Source of the DNA: Caryophanales bacterium UBA6877
GTDB lineage: Bacteria; Bacillota_I; Bacilli_A; RFN20; CAG-826
NCBI GenBank assembly: GCA_002451465.1
Contig: DKCJ01000024.1
Span: 21,578-85,577 of the forward strand
Direction of reading: 5' to 3'
DNA length: 64,000 nucleotides
The position numbers and the translations under genes are program-made. Under the pieces are notes generated by a model. That model did not search any database. It was given only the letters and a program-made list of their open reading frames with translations, and had not been told where the DNA came from. How positions within the stretch are numbered: position 1 is the stretch's first letter; every line of letters starts with the position of its first letter. Positions 1-7,896 of this stretch are shown here, in pieces.

Positions 1-90
1 TGGTGTTGGAGGTGTAACTTCTCCACATCCCGTAGCAAGCAATCCAAATAATGCGAAACTTAATACGGCTAAAAATCTTTTACTTTTCAT
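1..90 (-). CDS. ABC transporter substrate-binding lipoprotein (N-terminus only)
   Basis: Only the first 30 codons are in the window; the gene runs off the left edge. They encode a basic start (MKSKR), a hydrophobic stretch and a lipobox ending in LATGC, so the protein is exported and lipid-anchored at a Cys near residue 22. A good Shine-Dalgarno (AAAGGAG) precedes the ATG. It is the last visible gene of a cluster with two CUT1-type permeases, so a solute-binding lipoprotein is the natural reading. The family call rests on position and the signal peptide only, because the binding domain is outside the window. Confidence 0.7.
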   Translation of the reverse strand, partial: MKSKRFLAVLSFALFGLLATGCGEVTPPTP

Positions 91-141
91 TTTATTTTCT
101 CCTTTAAGATTTTTTATTTATAAGTAGAAACTACTTTATAA

Positions 142-1026
142 CTATTCTTTGACGCCGCCCAAATTAACGCCGGCAGCAAAATATTTTTGAATAAATGGAT
201 AGATAATTAAAATTGGGACAATAGCAGCGACAATCATACAATAAAATAATGATGTCATTGAAAATGTTCCAAAATCTGGTCTTGAATCCAATGAATTCAT
301 TTGATCTAAGAAATTTTTAATATAGACTTGAAGTGGTTGTTGTAATTCATCTGAAACAACTTGTGCAGCCCAGAAATAACCATTCCATCTTGAAATTCCA
401 TAAAATAAACCAACTGTTGCAATAGTTGCTTTACTCATAGGAATATAAACTTTATTACAAATTTGTGTTTCACTAGCTCCATCAACAATAGCAGCTTCCT
501 CAATTTCTTTTGGAACTCCAGAAAAACCATTTCTCAATAAGATTACATTATATGCATTTAAACCCATAGCAATGACAACTAACCATTTGTCATCGATAAT
601 ACCAATTGCGTGGAAGAATTCTTTTGTATTATCATAATTTAATTTAGTCGCAAATAAACCAGCACTAAACCACATTGTAAATACCAATAAGAAATTTAAT
701 GTTCTATTAAAAGGAATTCTTCTTTTACTTAAAGCATACCCGCCATAAATTGAGACAACCATAGCAAATATTGTTCCTATAGCGGTTAAAAATAAAGTAT
801 TTGAATAAGAAATCCAAAAAGTTTTTCTTTGAAACGTATATATAAATGCATCAAATTGAAATTCACTTGGAAAAAGTATTAAACTTCCTGCCTCCATTTC
901 ATTTTTTCCACCAATTGCCGCGCAAATCGAATATACAAATGGATATAGGCAAAATAAGGCAAAAACCGTTAAAAAAGTATAAGCAAGAATTTTGAATATA
1001 ATCTCTGATTTATCTAATCTTTTCAT
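142..1026 (-). CDS. CUT1-type ABC sugar transporter permease (LplC-like)
   Basis: This is an inner-membrane permease of a binding-protein-dependent carbohydrate importer. It has about six hydrophobic segments, and the cytoplasmic EAA loop reads EEAAIVDGASETQ in the second half; this loop docks on the ATPase. I chose the start MKRLDKSE because AAGGAG lies just upstream; an in-frame upstream start would add 16 residues but has no ribosome site. It follows the partner permease by 13 bases and precedes the lipoprotein. The ATPase is probably the fused protein at 5230-7767, since no free ATPase gene is in this cluster. The substrate is inferred to be a hexuronate or oligogalacturonide. Confidence 0.9.
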   Translation of the reverse strand: MKRLDKSEIIFKILAYTFLTVFALFCLYPFVYSICAAIGGKNEMEAGSLILFPSEFQFDAFIYTFQRKTFWISYSNTLFLTAIGTIFAMVVSIYGGYALSKRRIPFNRTLNFLLVFTMWFSAGLFATKLNYDNTKEFFHAIGIIDDKWLVVIAMGLNAYNVILLRNGFSGVPKEIEEAAIVDGASETQICNKVYIPMSKATIATVGLFYGISRWNGYFWAAQVVSDELQQPLQVYIKNFLDQMNSLDSRPDFGTFSMTSLFYCMIVAAIVPILIIYPFIQKYFAAGVNLGGVKE

Positions 1027-1039
1027 ATCTTTCTCCTTA

Positions 1040-2050
1040 TTAATAAAGCGATGTATCGCTAATTTTACGAGCAATCATGTTGCTACCAATAACAAGCAAC
1101 ATTGCAATAATAGCGTTGAATAAATCAGCACTTGCTGCAATTGATTTTGATAAAACTGAAGCAACTTCACTATCAACCATACCAGCATTTCTCATAACAT
1201 AAGTTGCAACAATATCAGCTGTTTCATATATTGAATCGTTATATAAAAGATAGACTTTTTCATATCCAACAGTGAATAACTTTCCAATTTCTAAAATAAG
1301 CATAATTGTGAGCGTTGAACCAATTCCAGGGAAGGTAACGTATTTAATTTGTGATAATTTATTTGCACCATCCATTCTTGCAGCTTCATAACTTGTTGGA
1401 GAAATTGCTAAAATTGCAGCAAAATAAACAATTGAACCATAACCAGCCGCTTCCCAAATACCAGAAACTTGGTATACAGCTCTAAAATATTGTGGATCTC
1501 CAAGAAGTTTAGCTCCTTGAGGTATTAAGCCAATTGTAGTTAAAAATTGTGATAAAACTCCACCTCCAAAAGTTTCTGTTTGAGGTGATACAAGAAGTTG
1601 AACAAGAGTTGTAACAACAACTAAAGAAACAAATTTAGGTAAATAAGAGAAAATTTGTACAATACTTCGATAAAATTGATTTTTAACTTCACTAAATAAG
1701 AGAGCTAAAATAATTGGGAATGGGAAGCCAAATAACAACCCATAGAAAGCTAACATAAAAGTATTTCTAAATGCTTTCCAGAATAATGGATCTTCCATTA
1801 TTGATTTAAATCCAGCTAGTCCAACAAAATTACTACCCATAATTCCAAGGCCAGCATCAAAATCTTTAAAAGCAATTGTTAAGCCATACATTGGTAAATA
1901 ACGCCAAAAAATAAAGACAAAAACCAATGGCAAAAGCATCACATAAAGTCGCCAATCTTTGAATATTCTTTTAGCAACTAATTTCCAATGATTTTTTTCG
2001 TAATAAAGTTGTACTCTTTCTCTTTCAAATTCTGTCTTAGTTTCTTCCAT
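1040..2050 (-). CDS. CUT1-type ABC sugar transporter permease (LplB-like)
   Basis: This is the second permease of the importer, 336 residues. It has the LplB-type N-terminus (a charged lead, then YVMLLPLVFVFIFWRYLPMYG) and an EAA loop reading SYEAARMDGANK. The LplB/LplC pair is typical of Firmicutes importers for uronic-acid-containing or complex oligosaccharides. It starts 5 bases after the preceding membrane-protein gene ends and lies 13 bases before the next permease, so all are probably one transcript. Nothing in the sequence looks damaged. Confidence 0.9.
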   Translation of the reverse strand: MEETKTEFERERVQLYYEKNHWKLVAKRIFKDWRLYVMLLPLVFVFIFWRYLPMYGLTIAFKDFDAGLGIMGSNFVGLAGFKSIMEDPLFWKAFRNTFMLAFYGLLFGFPFPIILALLFSEVKNQFYRSIVQIFSYLPKFVSLVVVTTLVQLLVSPQTETFGGGVLSQFLTTIGLIPQGAKLLGDPQYFRAVYQVSGIWEAAGYGSIVYFAAILAISPTSYEAARMDGANKLSQIKYVTFPGIGSTLTIMLILEIGKLFTVGYEKVYLLYNDSIYETADIVATYVMRNAGMVDSEVASVLSKSIAASADLFNAIIAMLLVIGSNMIARKISDTSLY

Positions 2051-2055
2051 AAATG

Positions 2056-2802
2056 TTATTCCTTATGCTTTAAATGCGATTTATATAAATCATCAAGTTC
2101 GGTTAAGTCTTTAATTGTAAGCTCTCCTCCATCTAATATATTTGAATTATCAATTTCACCAAATTCTGTAAATGGTCTATCACTATTGAAATTTGGTGAT
2201 TCTTGTAATTCTTTAAGATGCCCAAGTTTTGCTCTATCTTGTACATACTTAATATAATCAACGCTCCACATAATTAATTTTGATTTTTTTCTATTTAAAA
2301 TTACGAGAATAATAATTGAAATAACAAGACTCATACTTTCAAGAATAATTTCTACTTTTAAATTACTTATAAAAGTGTCTAGAAAGGTATTTGCATTAAA
2401 TAAACCTAAAACAATGCATCTTGTTAAAATGGTAAACGCGAAACTAATAATAATATAAGGGATAAAAACATAGTTTCTTTTTAAATTCTTTCTTCCAATA
2501 GCATATTGAAAAATAATAACTGGAATAATTAAAGAAATTGCTCCACCAATATAAGCCACATATTGGCTTAATGAAGAGCTATTAATTAAACAAGTTGTCA
2601 ATGCCCCACATATTGCAACAAAAATTCCCTTTATTCCAATTCGATAAATTGAAATCAAAGAAAGTAATATTGAATATGATAAAAAAATCAAACGATAATC
2701 ACCTAAAACTGTCGTTGTAGCAAAGTAATTGAGCGCTTCAAAAATAACAGCTAATATGCAAAATGCACTCAAATCAATCAATTCATATTTCTTTAATGTC
2801 AT
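2056..2802 (-). CDS. Six-helix membrane protein, first gene of importer operon
   Basis: A 248-residue protein with about six hydrophobic segments in residues 8-170 and a hydrophilic, acidic C-terminal tail of about 75 residues. I do not recognise the family. The number and spacing of helices recall S-components of ECF transporters, but no diagnostic motif is visible. The Shine-Dalgarno (AAGGG) sits in a short palindrome, TGTAAG-CTTACA, directly before the ATG. As first gene of the operon with the two permeases and lipoprotein, it may assist or regulate uptake, comparable in position to YesL-type proteins. Function unknown. Confidence 0.6.
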   Translation of the reverse strand: MTLKKYELIDLSAFCILAVIFEALNYFATTTVLGDYRLIFLSYSILLSLISIYRIGIKGIFVAICGALTTCLINSSSLSQYVAYIGGAISLIIPVIIFQYAIGRKNLKRNYVFIPYIIISFAFTILTRCIVLGLFNANTFLDTFISNLKVEIILESMSLVISIIILVILNRKKSKLIMWSVDYIKYVQDRAKLGHLKELQESPNFNSDRPFTEFGEIDNSNILDGGELTIKDLTELDDLYKSHLKHKE

Positions 2803-2824
2803 TGTAAGCCCTTACATTAACTAT

Positions 2825-2853
2825 ATTCTAATTGAAGGACTCTCTATTTTCAA
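2825..2853 (-). promoter_or_regulatory. Sigma-A type promoter of importer operon
   Basis: Read on the minus strand, TTGAAA (2848-2853) and TAGAAT (2825-2830) are separated by exactly 17 bases. It lies about 25 bases upstream of the first ATG of the importer operon and just downstream of the palindromic operator at 2859-2872. Confidence 0.7.
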
Positions 2854-2858
2854 GCATT

Positions 2859-2872
2859 TGTTGTATACAACA
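2859..2872. promoter_or_regulatory. Palindromic operator TGTTGTATACAACA
   Basis: A perfect 14-base palindrome 5 bases upstream of the -35 box of the importer promoter. Its core TTGTATACAA shares the form TTGTnnACAA with the site at 7826-7835 before the fused ATPase gene, which suggests one regulator for both. Such short symmetrical sites are common for GntR-family regulators. No regulator gene is in the window. Confidence 0.55.
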
Positions 2873-2908
2873 TAAAAATATTTTTTTAACAAACAAAAAA
2901 TAATTAAA

Positions 2909-3748
2909 TTAATATTTTTTAATAATATTTTTTATGTATTTTAGTGAAGTTTCGATATCGTCACCAGTAACACCTTCAAAAATCAAGGTTGCATTTTTTG
3001 AATATTTTGAAATTTCATCAATTATGAAATTAAAATCAATAATGCCTTTTCCTAGGCCACATTGTTTTAATGAATCATCAATAACATTAAAATCTTTAAG
3101 ATGAATAATTTTAATCTTGTCCTTAAACGTCATTAAAGCATCATGAAAAATTTCTTTATAATTTTCATAATTTTTTATATATAAAAGATTATATATATCA
3201 ATTGTAATTTTTAAATGTTCTGAATTAATCTCATCAAAACATCTTTTTAAAGTTTTAACATCATACATTATGTGTCCATATGCAGGTTCCATTAAAACAT
3301 ATGATCCACACTCTTCAGCATATTTTACTAGTTCTTTAAATACTTTAATGCTTTCTTTATAACCAGTTTCTGTTTGGTTTTTAGGGTTATAAGTCCACTT
3401 ATCATCATTATAAGAACCTGTTTCACTACCAACATATTTTGTTCCTAATAATGAACAATATTTTAAATGCTCTTTAAAATATTCAATATTTTCTTTGACA
3501 AGACTTTTATTTGAATGAACAGGATTAAAATAAGCACCAAGCATTGCTACTTTGACACCAGCTTCTTTTAAATATGGAGCAATTTTTAATGCATTTTCTT
3601 TTGAAAAAAGCATTGGTTTATTATCATCACCAAGTAAAGCTTTTTTAAAAACCAATTGAATATAATCAAAACCAGCGTTTTTACATTTTTTGAATATTGT
3701 TTTATATGACTCATTGCTAAGGTCATGAAGTCTAATACCTATATTCAT
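2909..3748 (-). CDS. TIM-barrel sugar isomerase/epimerase (AP-endonuclease-2 fold)
   Basis: A 279-residue protein of the xylose-isomerase-like TIM-barrel superfamily. Visible hallmarks are the N-terminal barrel strand (MNIGIRLHDL), the metal-ligand Glu in VLMEPAYGH, the ITIDIYN strand and KIIHLKDFN followed later by LIFEGVTGDD. These proteins isomerise or epimerise keto sugars or dehydrate inositols with a divalent metal. The ATG directly abuts the stop of the altronate dehydratase gene, so they are co-transcribed. It probably handles an intermediate of hexuronate breakdown, but the exact substrate cannot be read from sequence; it is not the amidohydrolase-type UxaC. Confidence 0.75.
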   Translation of the reverse strand: MNIGIRLHDLSNESYKTIFKKCKNAGFDYIQLVFKKALLGDDNKPMLFSKENALKIAPYLKEAGVKVAMLGAYFNPVHSNKSLVKENIEYFKEHLKYCSLLGTKYVGSETGSYNDDKWTYNPKNQTETGYKESIKVFKELVKYAEECGSYVLMEPAYGHIMYDVKTLKRCFDEINSEHLKITIDIYNLLYIKNYENYKEIFHDALMTFKDKIKIIHLKDFNVIDDSLKQCGLGKGIIDFNFIIDEISKYSKNATLIFEGVTGDDIETSLKYIKNIIKKY

Positions 3749-5227
3749 TTATAAAGTAACTCCATCTTTAAAAATTGAGATTTCCTCAAATTTATTTATT
3801 TCATTTTTAACTTTTTCGCCATTAATAACATTTATTATTAATTTTTTAAATTCATCAAAAACATCATTTATATCCACGCCATCAATAATTTTTCCAGCAT
3901 TAAAATCAATCCAATTACTCTTTTTTTGAGCAAGATTTGAATTAGTAGCTATTTTTAAAGTTGGAACAAAAGTACCAAAAGGTGTTCCTCTTCCAGTCGT
4001 AAATAAAATTAGTTGACAACCAATTGCGGCAAGGTTTGTACAAGCCATCAAATCATTTCCTGGCCCATTTAATAAATTTAAGCCGCTTTCTTTTAATTCA
4101 TTTCCTAAATATAAAACATCATTTACGGCACTAGTTCCAGATTTTTGTACACACCCAAGAGACTTTTCTTCTAAAGTAGTGATTCCTCCATCTTTATTTC
4201 CTGGACTTGGATTTTCATAACAAACTTGATTATGCAAAGCATAATATCTTTTAAAATTGTTTATTAATGAAACAATTTTATTAAATACTTCTTCATTTTT
4301 TGCTCTATTCATTAAAATTGTTTCGGCTCCAAACATTTCAGGAACCTCGCTAAGCACAGTTCTTCCACCTTCTTTTACAATAAAATCAGACATCATACCA
4401 ACTAATGGATTTGCACTAATTCCACTAAATCCATCACTACCACCGCACTTTAAACCAATATTAATAACCGATAATGACGCTTCTACTCTTTTATCTTTTA
4501 GCATATTTTCATAAAGATCTTTTAAAATTGAAGCACCAATTTCAACCTCATCATTTACATCTTGAGTTTTTAAAAAACGCACACGTTCTTTATCGTAATC
4601 CCCTAAATTTTTAATAAAATCATCAAGTTTATTATTTTCACAGCCTAAAGATAAAACTAAGACACCACCATTATTTGGATGTTTAACAATTGCTTTTAAT
4701 GTTTCAATAGTATTTTTTAAATCATCACCTAATTGAGAACATCCAAAAGGATGTTTTAAAACTAAAACTTCATCAATTTTGTTAGATGGATTAACTCTTT
4801 TTATAAATTCATTTTTAATTAAATCTGCTGTTCCATTAACACATCCAACCATTGGTACAATAACTAGATTATTTCTAATACCATATTTATTAAATTTTCT
4901 TTTAAAAACTTTGACTTTAATATCGCAATTAATTTTAAATTCATCCTTAAAATCGCCATTAAAAGTATAGTTTAATTCCTCGCTTAAATTAGTTTTTATA
5001 TTATCTTCGTGGACGTGTTCGCCTTTTTTAATATCCTTAATTGCTTTACCAATTGGAAAGCCATATTTTATAATCAATGAGCCTTTATTTATATCAAAAA
5101 GAGCAAATTTATGGCCACATTTAATATTTTCTTTTAGAGTTACATTATTATAAACTTCACCTTTAAAGAGATCTTTTAAGGCAATTGCTACATTATCGTT
5201 TTTATTTATAACAATTGTTTTATTCAT
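3749..5227 (-). CDS. uxaA: Altronate dehydratase
   Basis: UxaA removes water from D-altronate to give 2-keto-3-deoxygluconate in galacturonate catabolism. The 492 residues have the family layout: an N-terminal SAF-like domain (residues 1-85 with KAIKDIKKGEHVHEDN) and the catalytic D-galactarate/altronate dehydratase domain with HPFGCSQLGDD, GLKCGGSDGFSGISANP and the C-terminal TTGRGTPFGTFVPTLK. Length is normal. It starts 2 bases after the end of the ATPase-reductase fusion gene, which makes the preceding enzyme of the pathway, and is followed without a gap by the TIM-barrel gene. Function is secure from family and context. Confidence 0.92.
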   Translation of the reverse strand: MNKTIVINKNDNVAIALKDLFKGEVYNNVTLKENIKCGHKFALFDINKGSLIIKYGFPIGKAIKDIKKGEHVHEDNIKTNLSEELNYTFNGDFKDEFKINCDIKVKVFKRKFNKYGIRNNLVIVPMVGCVNGTADLIKNEFIKRVNPSNKIDEVLVLKHPFGCSQLGDDLKNTIETLKAIVKHPNNGGVLVLSLGCENNKLDDFIKNLGDYDKERVRFLKTQDVNDEVEIGASILKDLYENMLKDKRVEASLSVINIGLKCGGSDGFSGISANPLVGMMSDFIVKEGGRTVLSEVPEMFGAETILMNRAKNEEVFNKIVSLINNFKRYYALHNQVCYENPSPGNKDGGITTLEEKSLGCVQKSGTSAVNDVLYLGNELKESGLNLLNGPGNDLMACTNLAAIGCQLILFTTGRGTPFGTFVPTLKIATNSNLAQKKSNWIDFNAGKIIDGVDINDVFDEFKKLIINVINGEKVKNEINKFEEISIFKDGVTL

Positions 5228-5229
5228 GT

Positions 5230-7767
5230 TTATTCCTCAAATTTTTTTAAAGCGTTTTTCATTCCATTTTTATTTATAAGGTTGTAGTAACTTAAAACTA
5301 TATTTTCAAGACCATCCACTTTACTAAGGTCTTTTCCCCACATAGATTCATTTTTTAAAACTCTATCAACAACCTCTTTTGAGGATAACTTTTCGCTAAA
5401 AAGAGTTTCGAAGAATTTTAAATATTCTTCATTATCCTTTAAAGGAATATCTTCATCTCCGCGCTTACCTTTATAAAAAGTTATTAAAGCTGCAAGAGAG
5501 AATAAGGCATGTTTTGGTAATTCTCCCTTTCTTTCTTGATATTTTAAAACTGTTGGTAAAACTCTTTCTTTATATTTAGAAATAGAATTTAAAGCAATTG
5601 AAAGTAATAAATGATGAACGTATGGGTTTAAATATCTTTCAAAGACACTATCTGCAAATCTAACCATATCATTATGATCTAAATCGATTGTTGGAAGAAC
5701 CTCGTTATAAACAAAATCTTTAGCAAATTTACCAACGTATTGATTTTCAATAGAATCTTTTACAGTATCAATTCCATATAAATAAGAAACAGGAACAATA
5801 CAAGTATGACAACCATTTAAAATAGAAACTTTTCTTTGTTTATATGGCTTAATATCATCAACATAACGAGCATCTACTTCTCCACCAACTTTATCAACTG
5901 GGAATCTTTTTTCTATCCATGGTTCTTTTTTAAGACACCATAAATTAAATCTTTCTCCAACAACAATAGAATTATCATTGTAACCAAGTTCGTTAGTTAT
6001 TTTTTCAATTTCGTCACGAGGATATCCAGGAACAATACGGTCTACAAGAGTAGATGTAAAGTGACAAGTCTCATCAATCCATTTAATAAATTTATTATCT
6101 AATTTTGCTTCTTTAGCAAGAGCGATTACACATTTCTTTAATTCATCACCATTATTATCAATAAGTTCGCAAGCTATAAAGCCAAGACCTCTATTTTTAT
6201 CACCTTTAAAATATTCATAACGATGTTTAAGTAAGGCGACAACTTTTCCAGGGAAAGTATGTGGAGTTTTAGTAAAATCAGTGTCAGTTTTATCAAAAAC
6301 AATTCCCGCTTCGGTGGTATTTGATATAACAATTTCTAAATCTTCGCTTTCAGCATATTTTAAAAATCCATCATAATCTTTATAAGGATTATTAAACTCA
6401 TCTAATACATCAATTATTTCATGAGTTTTAGCTTTTTTGCCATCTTTTATTCCTTGAAGATATAAAGTATAAAGTCCATCTTGTTTTTTAAGATCTTCAA
6501 CACGACCATTTTCAAGAGGTTGAACAACAACGACATGACCATCATAAACTTTTGAATCATTCATTTTTTGAATCATCCAATCGGCAAAGGCTCTTAAAAA
6601 ATTACCTTCACCAAATTGCATAATTTTAATTTTTTCATTCTTTTTAGGATGAATTTCTTTATTTAATGAACCAAAAACAATTTGTTCCGTTTTAGCATTA
6701 AAGAAAATAACATTCTTATAATCGACTTTAAATGGTAGTTCTTTATTAACTTCAAAATCACGAAATTGACCTTCACATTTAATGGCCATATTTTTCTTCC
6801 CTAAATAACCATAAATATTTATGGTATCACCAAGCATTTCACTAACTTCAACAAGCATTTTTCCTTCAAAACTATGATTATCTTTTCCCTTGTAGTTAAG
6901 TTCACAAGATTCAGGTCTAAATCCTAAAACAACTTTATCTAATTTCGAAGCAGCTTCTAATTTATTTGCATCATATCCTTTAAAAGATATTTCAACTCCA
7001 TCATCACTAATAAATTTATCGCCAACAACTTTACCATATATAAAATTCATTTGTGGATCACCAATAAATCCAGCAACAAACATATTTCTTGGAGAAAAAT
7101 ATAATTCTTTTGGTGTACCAATTTGTTGAATATATCCATCTTTCATAACAACGATTCTGTCGGCCATTGTCATAGCTTCAATTTGATCATGAGTAACGTA
7201 AATTGTTGTTGAACCAACCTCGTTATGAATTCTTCTAATTTCGCTACGCATGTTAACTCTTTGAATAGCATCCAAATTAGAAAGTGGTTCATCCATTAAA
7301 AAGACACGAGAATGTTGAATTAAGGCTCTGCCTAAAGCAACTCTTTGTTGTTGACCACCACTTAAAGCTTTTGGTCTTCTATTTAAATATTTTTCAATTC
7401 CAAGCATTTTTGAAGTCTTATCTACTTCTTTTTCAATTTCATCTTCATCATAACCGGCAATTCTTAAACCGAATGCTAAATTATCATAAACCGACATAGT
7501 AGGATAAAGTGCATAACTTTGGAAACACATCGAAATTCCACGTTCACGTGGACTTAATTTATTACATAACTTACCATCAATATATAATTTACCACCACTT
7601 ATTTCTTCAAGACCTGCAATCATTCTTAAAGTTGTTGATTTTCCACATCCTGAAGGACCGACTAAAATAATAAATTCCTTATCTTTAATATTTAAATTAA
7701 AATCATGAACTGCATGAAATCCATTGTCATAAATCTTATTAAGATTTTCAATATTAATTGTTGCCAT
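5230..7767 (-). CDS. Fusion: ABC importer ATPase + tagaturonate reductase
   Basis: A single 845-residue frame joins two full-length proteins. Residues 1-366 are a MalK/UgpC-type ATPase: Walker A GPSGCGKST (37-45), Q-loop Q83, signature LSGGQQQR (135-142), Walker B VFLMDEP (155-161), H-loop H193 and a TOBE-like tail. Residues about 380-845 are a mannitol-dehydrogenase-family tagaturonate reductase (UxaB): QFGEGNFLRAF (384-394) and a catalytic Lys-x4-Asn-x2-His pattern at K646, N651, H654. UxaB reduces tagaturonate to altronate with NADH. The linker is only about 15 residues, with no Shine-Dalgarno before the first in-frame ATG of the UxaB part (M383), so no separate reductase is expected. The start has AGGAG. 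The ATPase probably drives the importer at 1-2050. The family assignments are firm; co-localising uptake and metabolism is inference. Confidence 0.93.
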   Translation of the reverse strand: MATINIENLNKIYDNGFHAVHDFNLNIKDKEFIILVGPSGCGKSTTLRMIAGLEEISGGKLYIDGKLCNKLSPRERGISMCFQSYALYPTMSVYDNLAFGLRIAGYDEDEIEKEVDKTSKMLGIEKYLNRRPKALSGGQQQRVALGRALIQHSRVFLMDEPLSNLDAIQRVNMRSEIRRIHNEVGSTTIYVTHDQIEAMTMADRIVVMKDGYIQQIGTPKELYFSPRNMFVAGFIGDPQMNFIYGKVVGDKFISDDGVEISFKGYDANKLEAASKLDKVVLGFRPESCELNYKGKDNHSFEGKMLVEVSEMLGDTINIYGYLGKKNMAIKCEGQFRDFEVNKELPFKVDYKNVIFFNAKTEQIVFGSLNKEIHPKKNEKIKIMQFGEGNFLRAFADWMIQKMNDSKVYDGHVVVVQPLENGRVEDLKKQDGLYTLYLQGIKDGKKAKTHEIIDVLDEFNNPYKDYDGFLKYAESEDLEIVISNTTEAGIVFDKTDTDFTKTPHTFPGKVVALLKHRYEYFKGDKNRGLGFIACELIDNNGDELKKCVIALAKEAKLDNKFIKWIDETCHFTSTLVDRIVPGYPRDEIEKITNELGYNDNSIVVGERFNLWCLKKEPWIEKRFPVDKVGGEVDARYVDDIKPYKQRKVSILNGCHTCIVPVSYLYGIDTVKDSIENQYVGKFAKDFVYNEVLPTIDLDHNDMVRFADSVFERYLNPYVHHLLLSIALNSISKYKERVLPTVLKYQERKGELPKHALFSLAALITFYKGKRGDEDIPLKDNEEYLKFFETLFSEKLSSKEVVDRVLKNESMWGKDLSKVDGLENIVLSYYNLINKNGMKNALKKFEE

Positions 7768-7817
7768 ATTCTTCTCCTAAATTCTTTTTTTATTATAGCG
7801 ATTAAAACAATGTATAG

Positions 7818-7836
7818 ATTGTGCTTTGTGCACAAT
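7818..7836. promoter_or_regulatory. Operator-like inverted repeat between divergent fusion genes
   Basis: Arms ATTGTGC and GCACAAT flank TTTGT, and a perfect palindrome TTGTGCACAA lies inside at 7826-7835. It sits midway between the ATPase-UxaB gene (minus, starts 7767) and the MATE-hydrolase gene (plus, starts 7897) and matches the TTGTnnACAA form of the operator at 2859-2872. On the minus strand a TATAAT box lies between it and the ATPase gene. Confidence 0.5.
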
Positions 7837-7883
7837 AACTTTTAAATAATTCAAAATAATTTTAATTTCAAATAATCATTTAT

Positions 7884-7889
7884 TAAAAT
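7884..7889 (+). promoter_or_regulatory. -10 box TAAAAT placing the start at the ATG
   Basis: TAAAAT ends 7 bases before the ATG at 7897 and no Shine-Dalgarno is present, so transcription would begin on or next to the start codon. The -35 region is weak (TTTAAT at 7861-7866). Confidence 0.4.
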
Positions 7890-7896
7890 AACAAAC

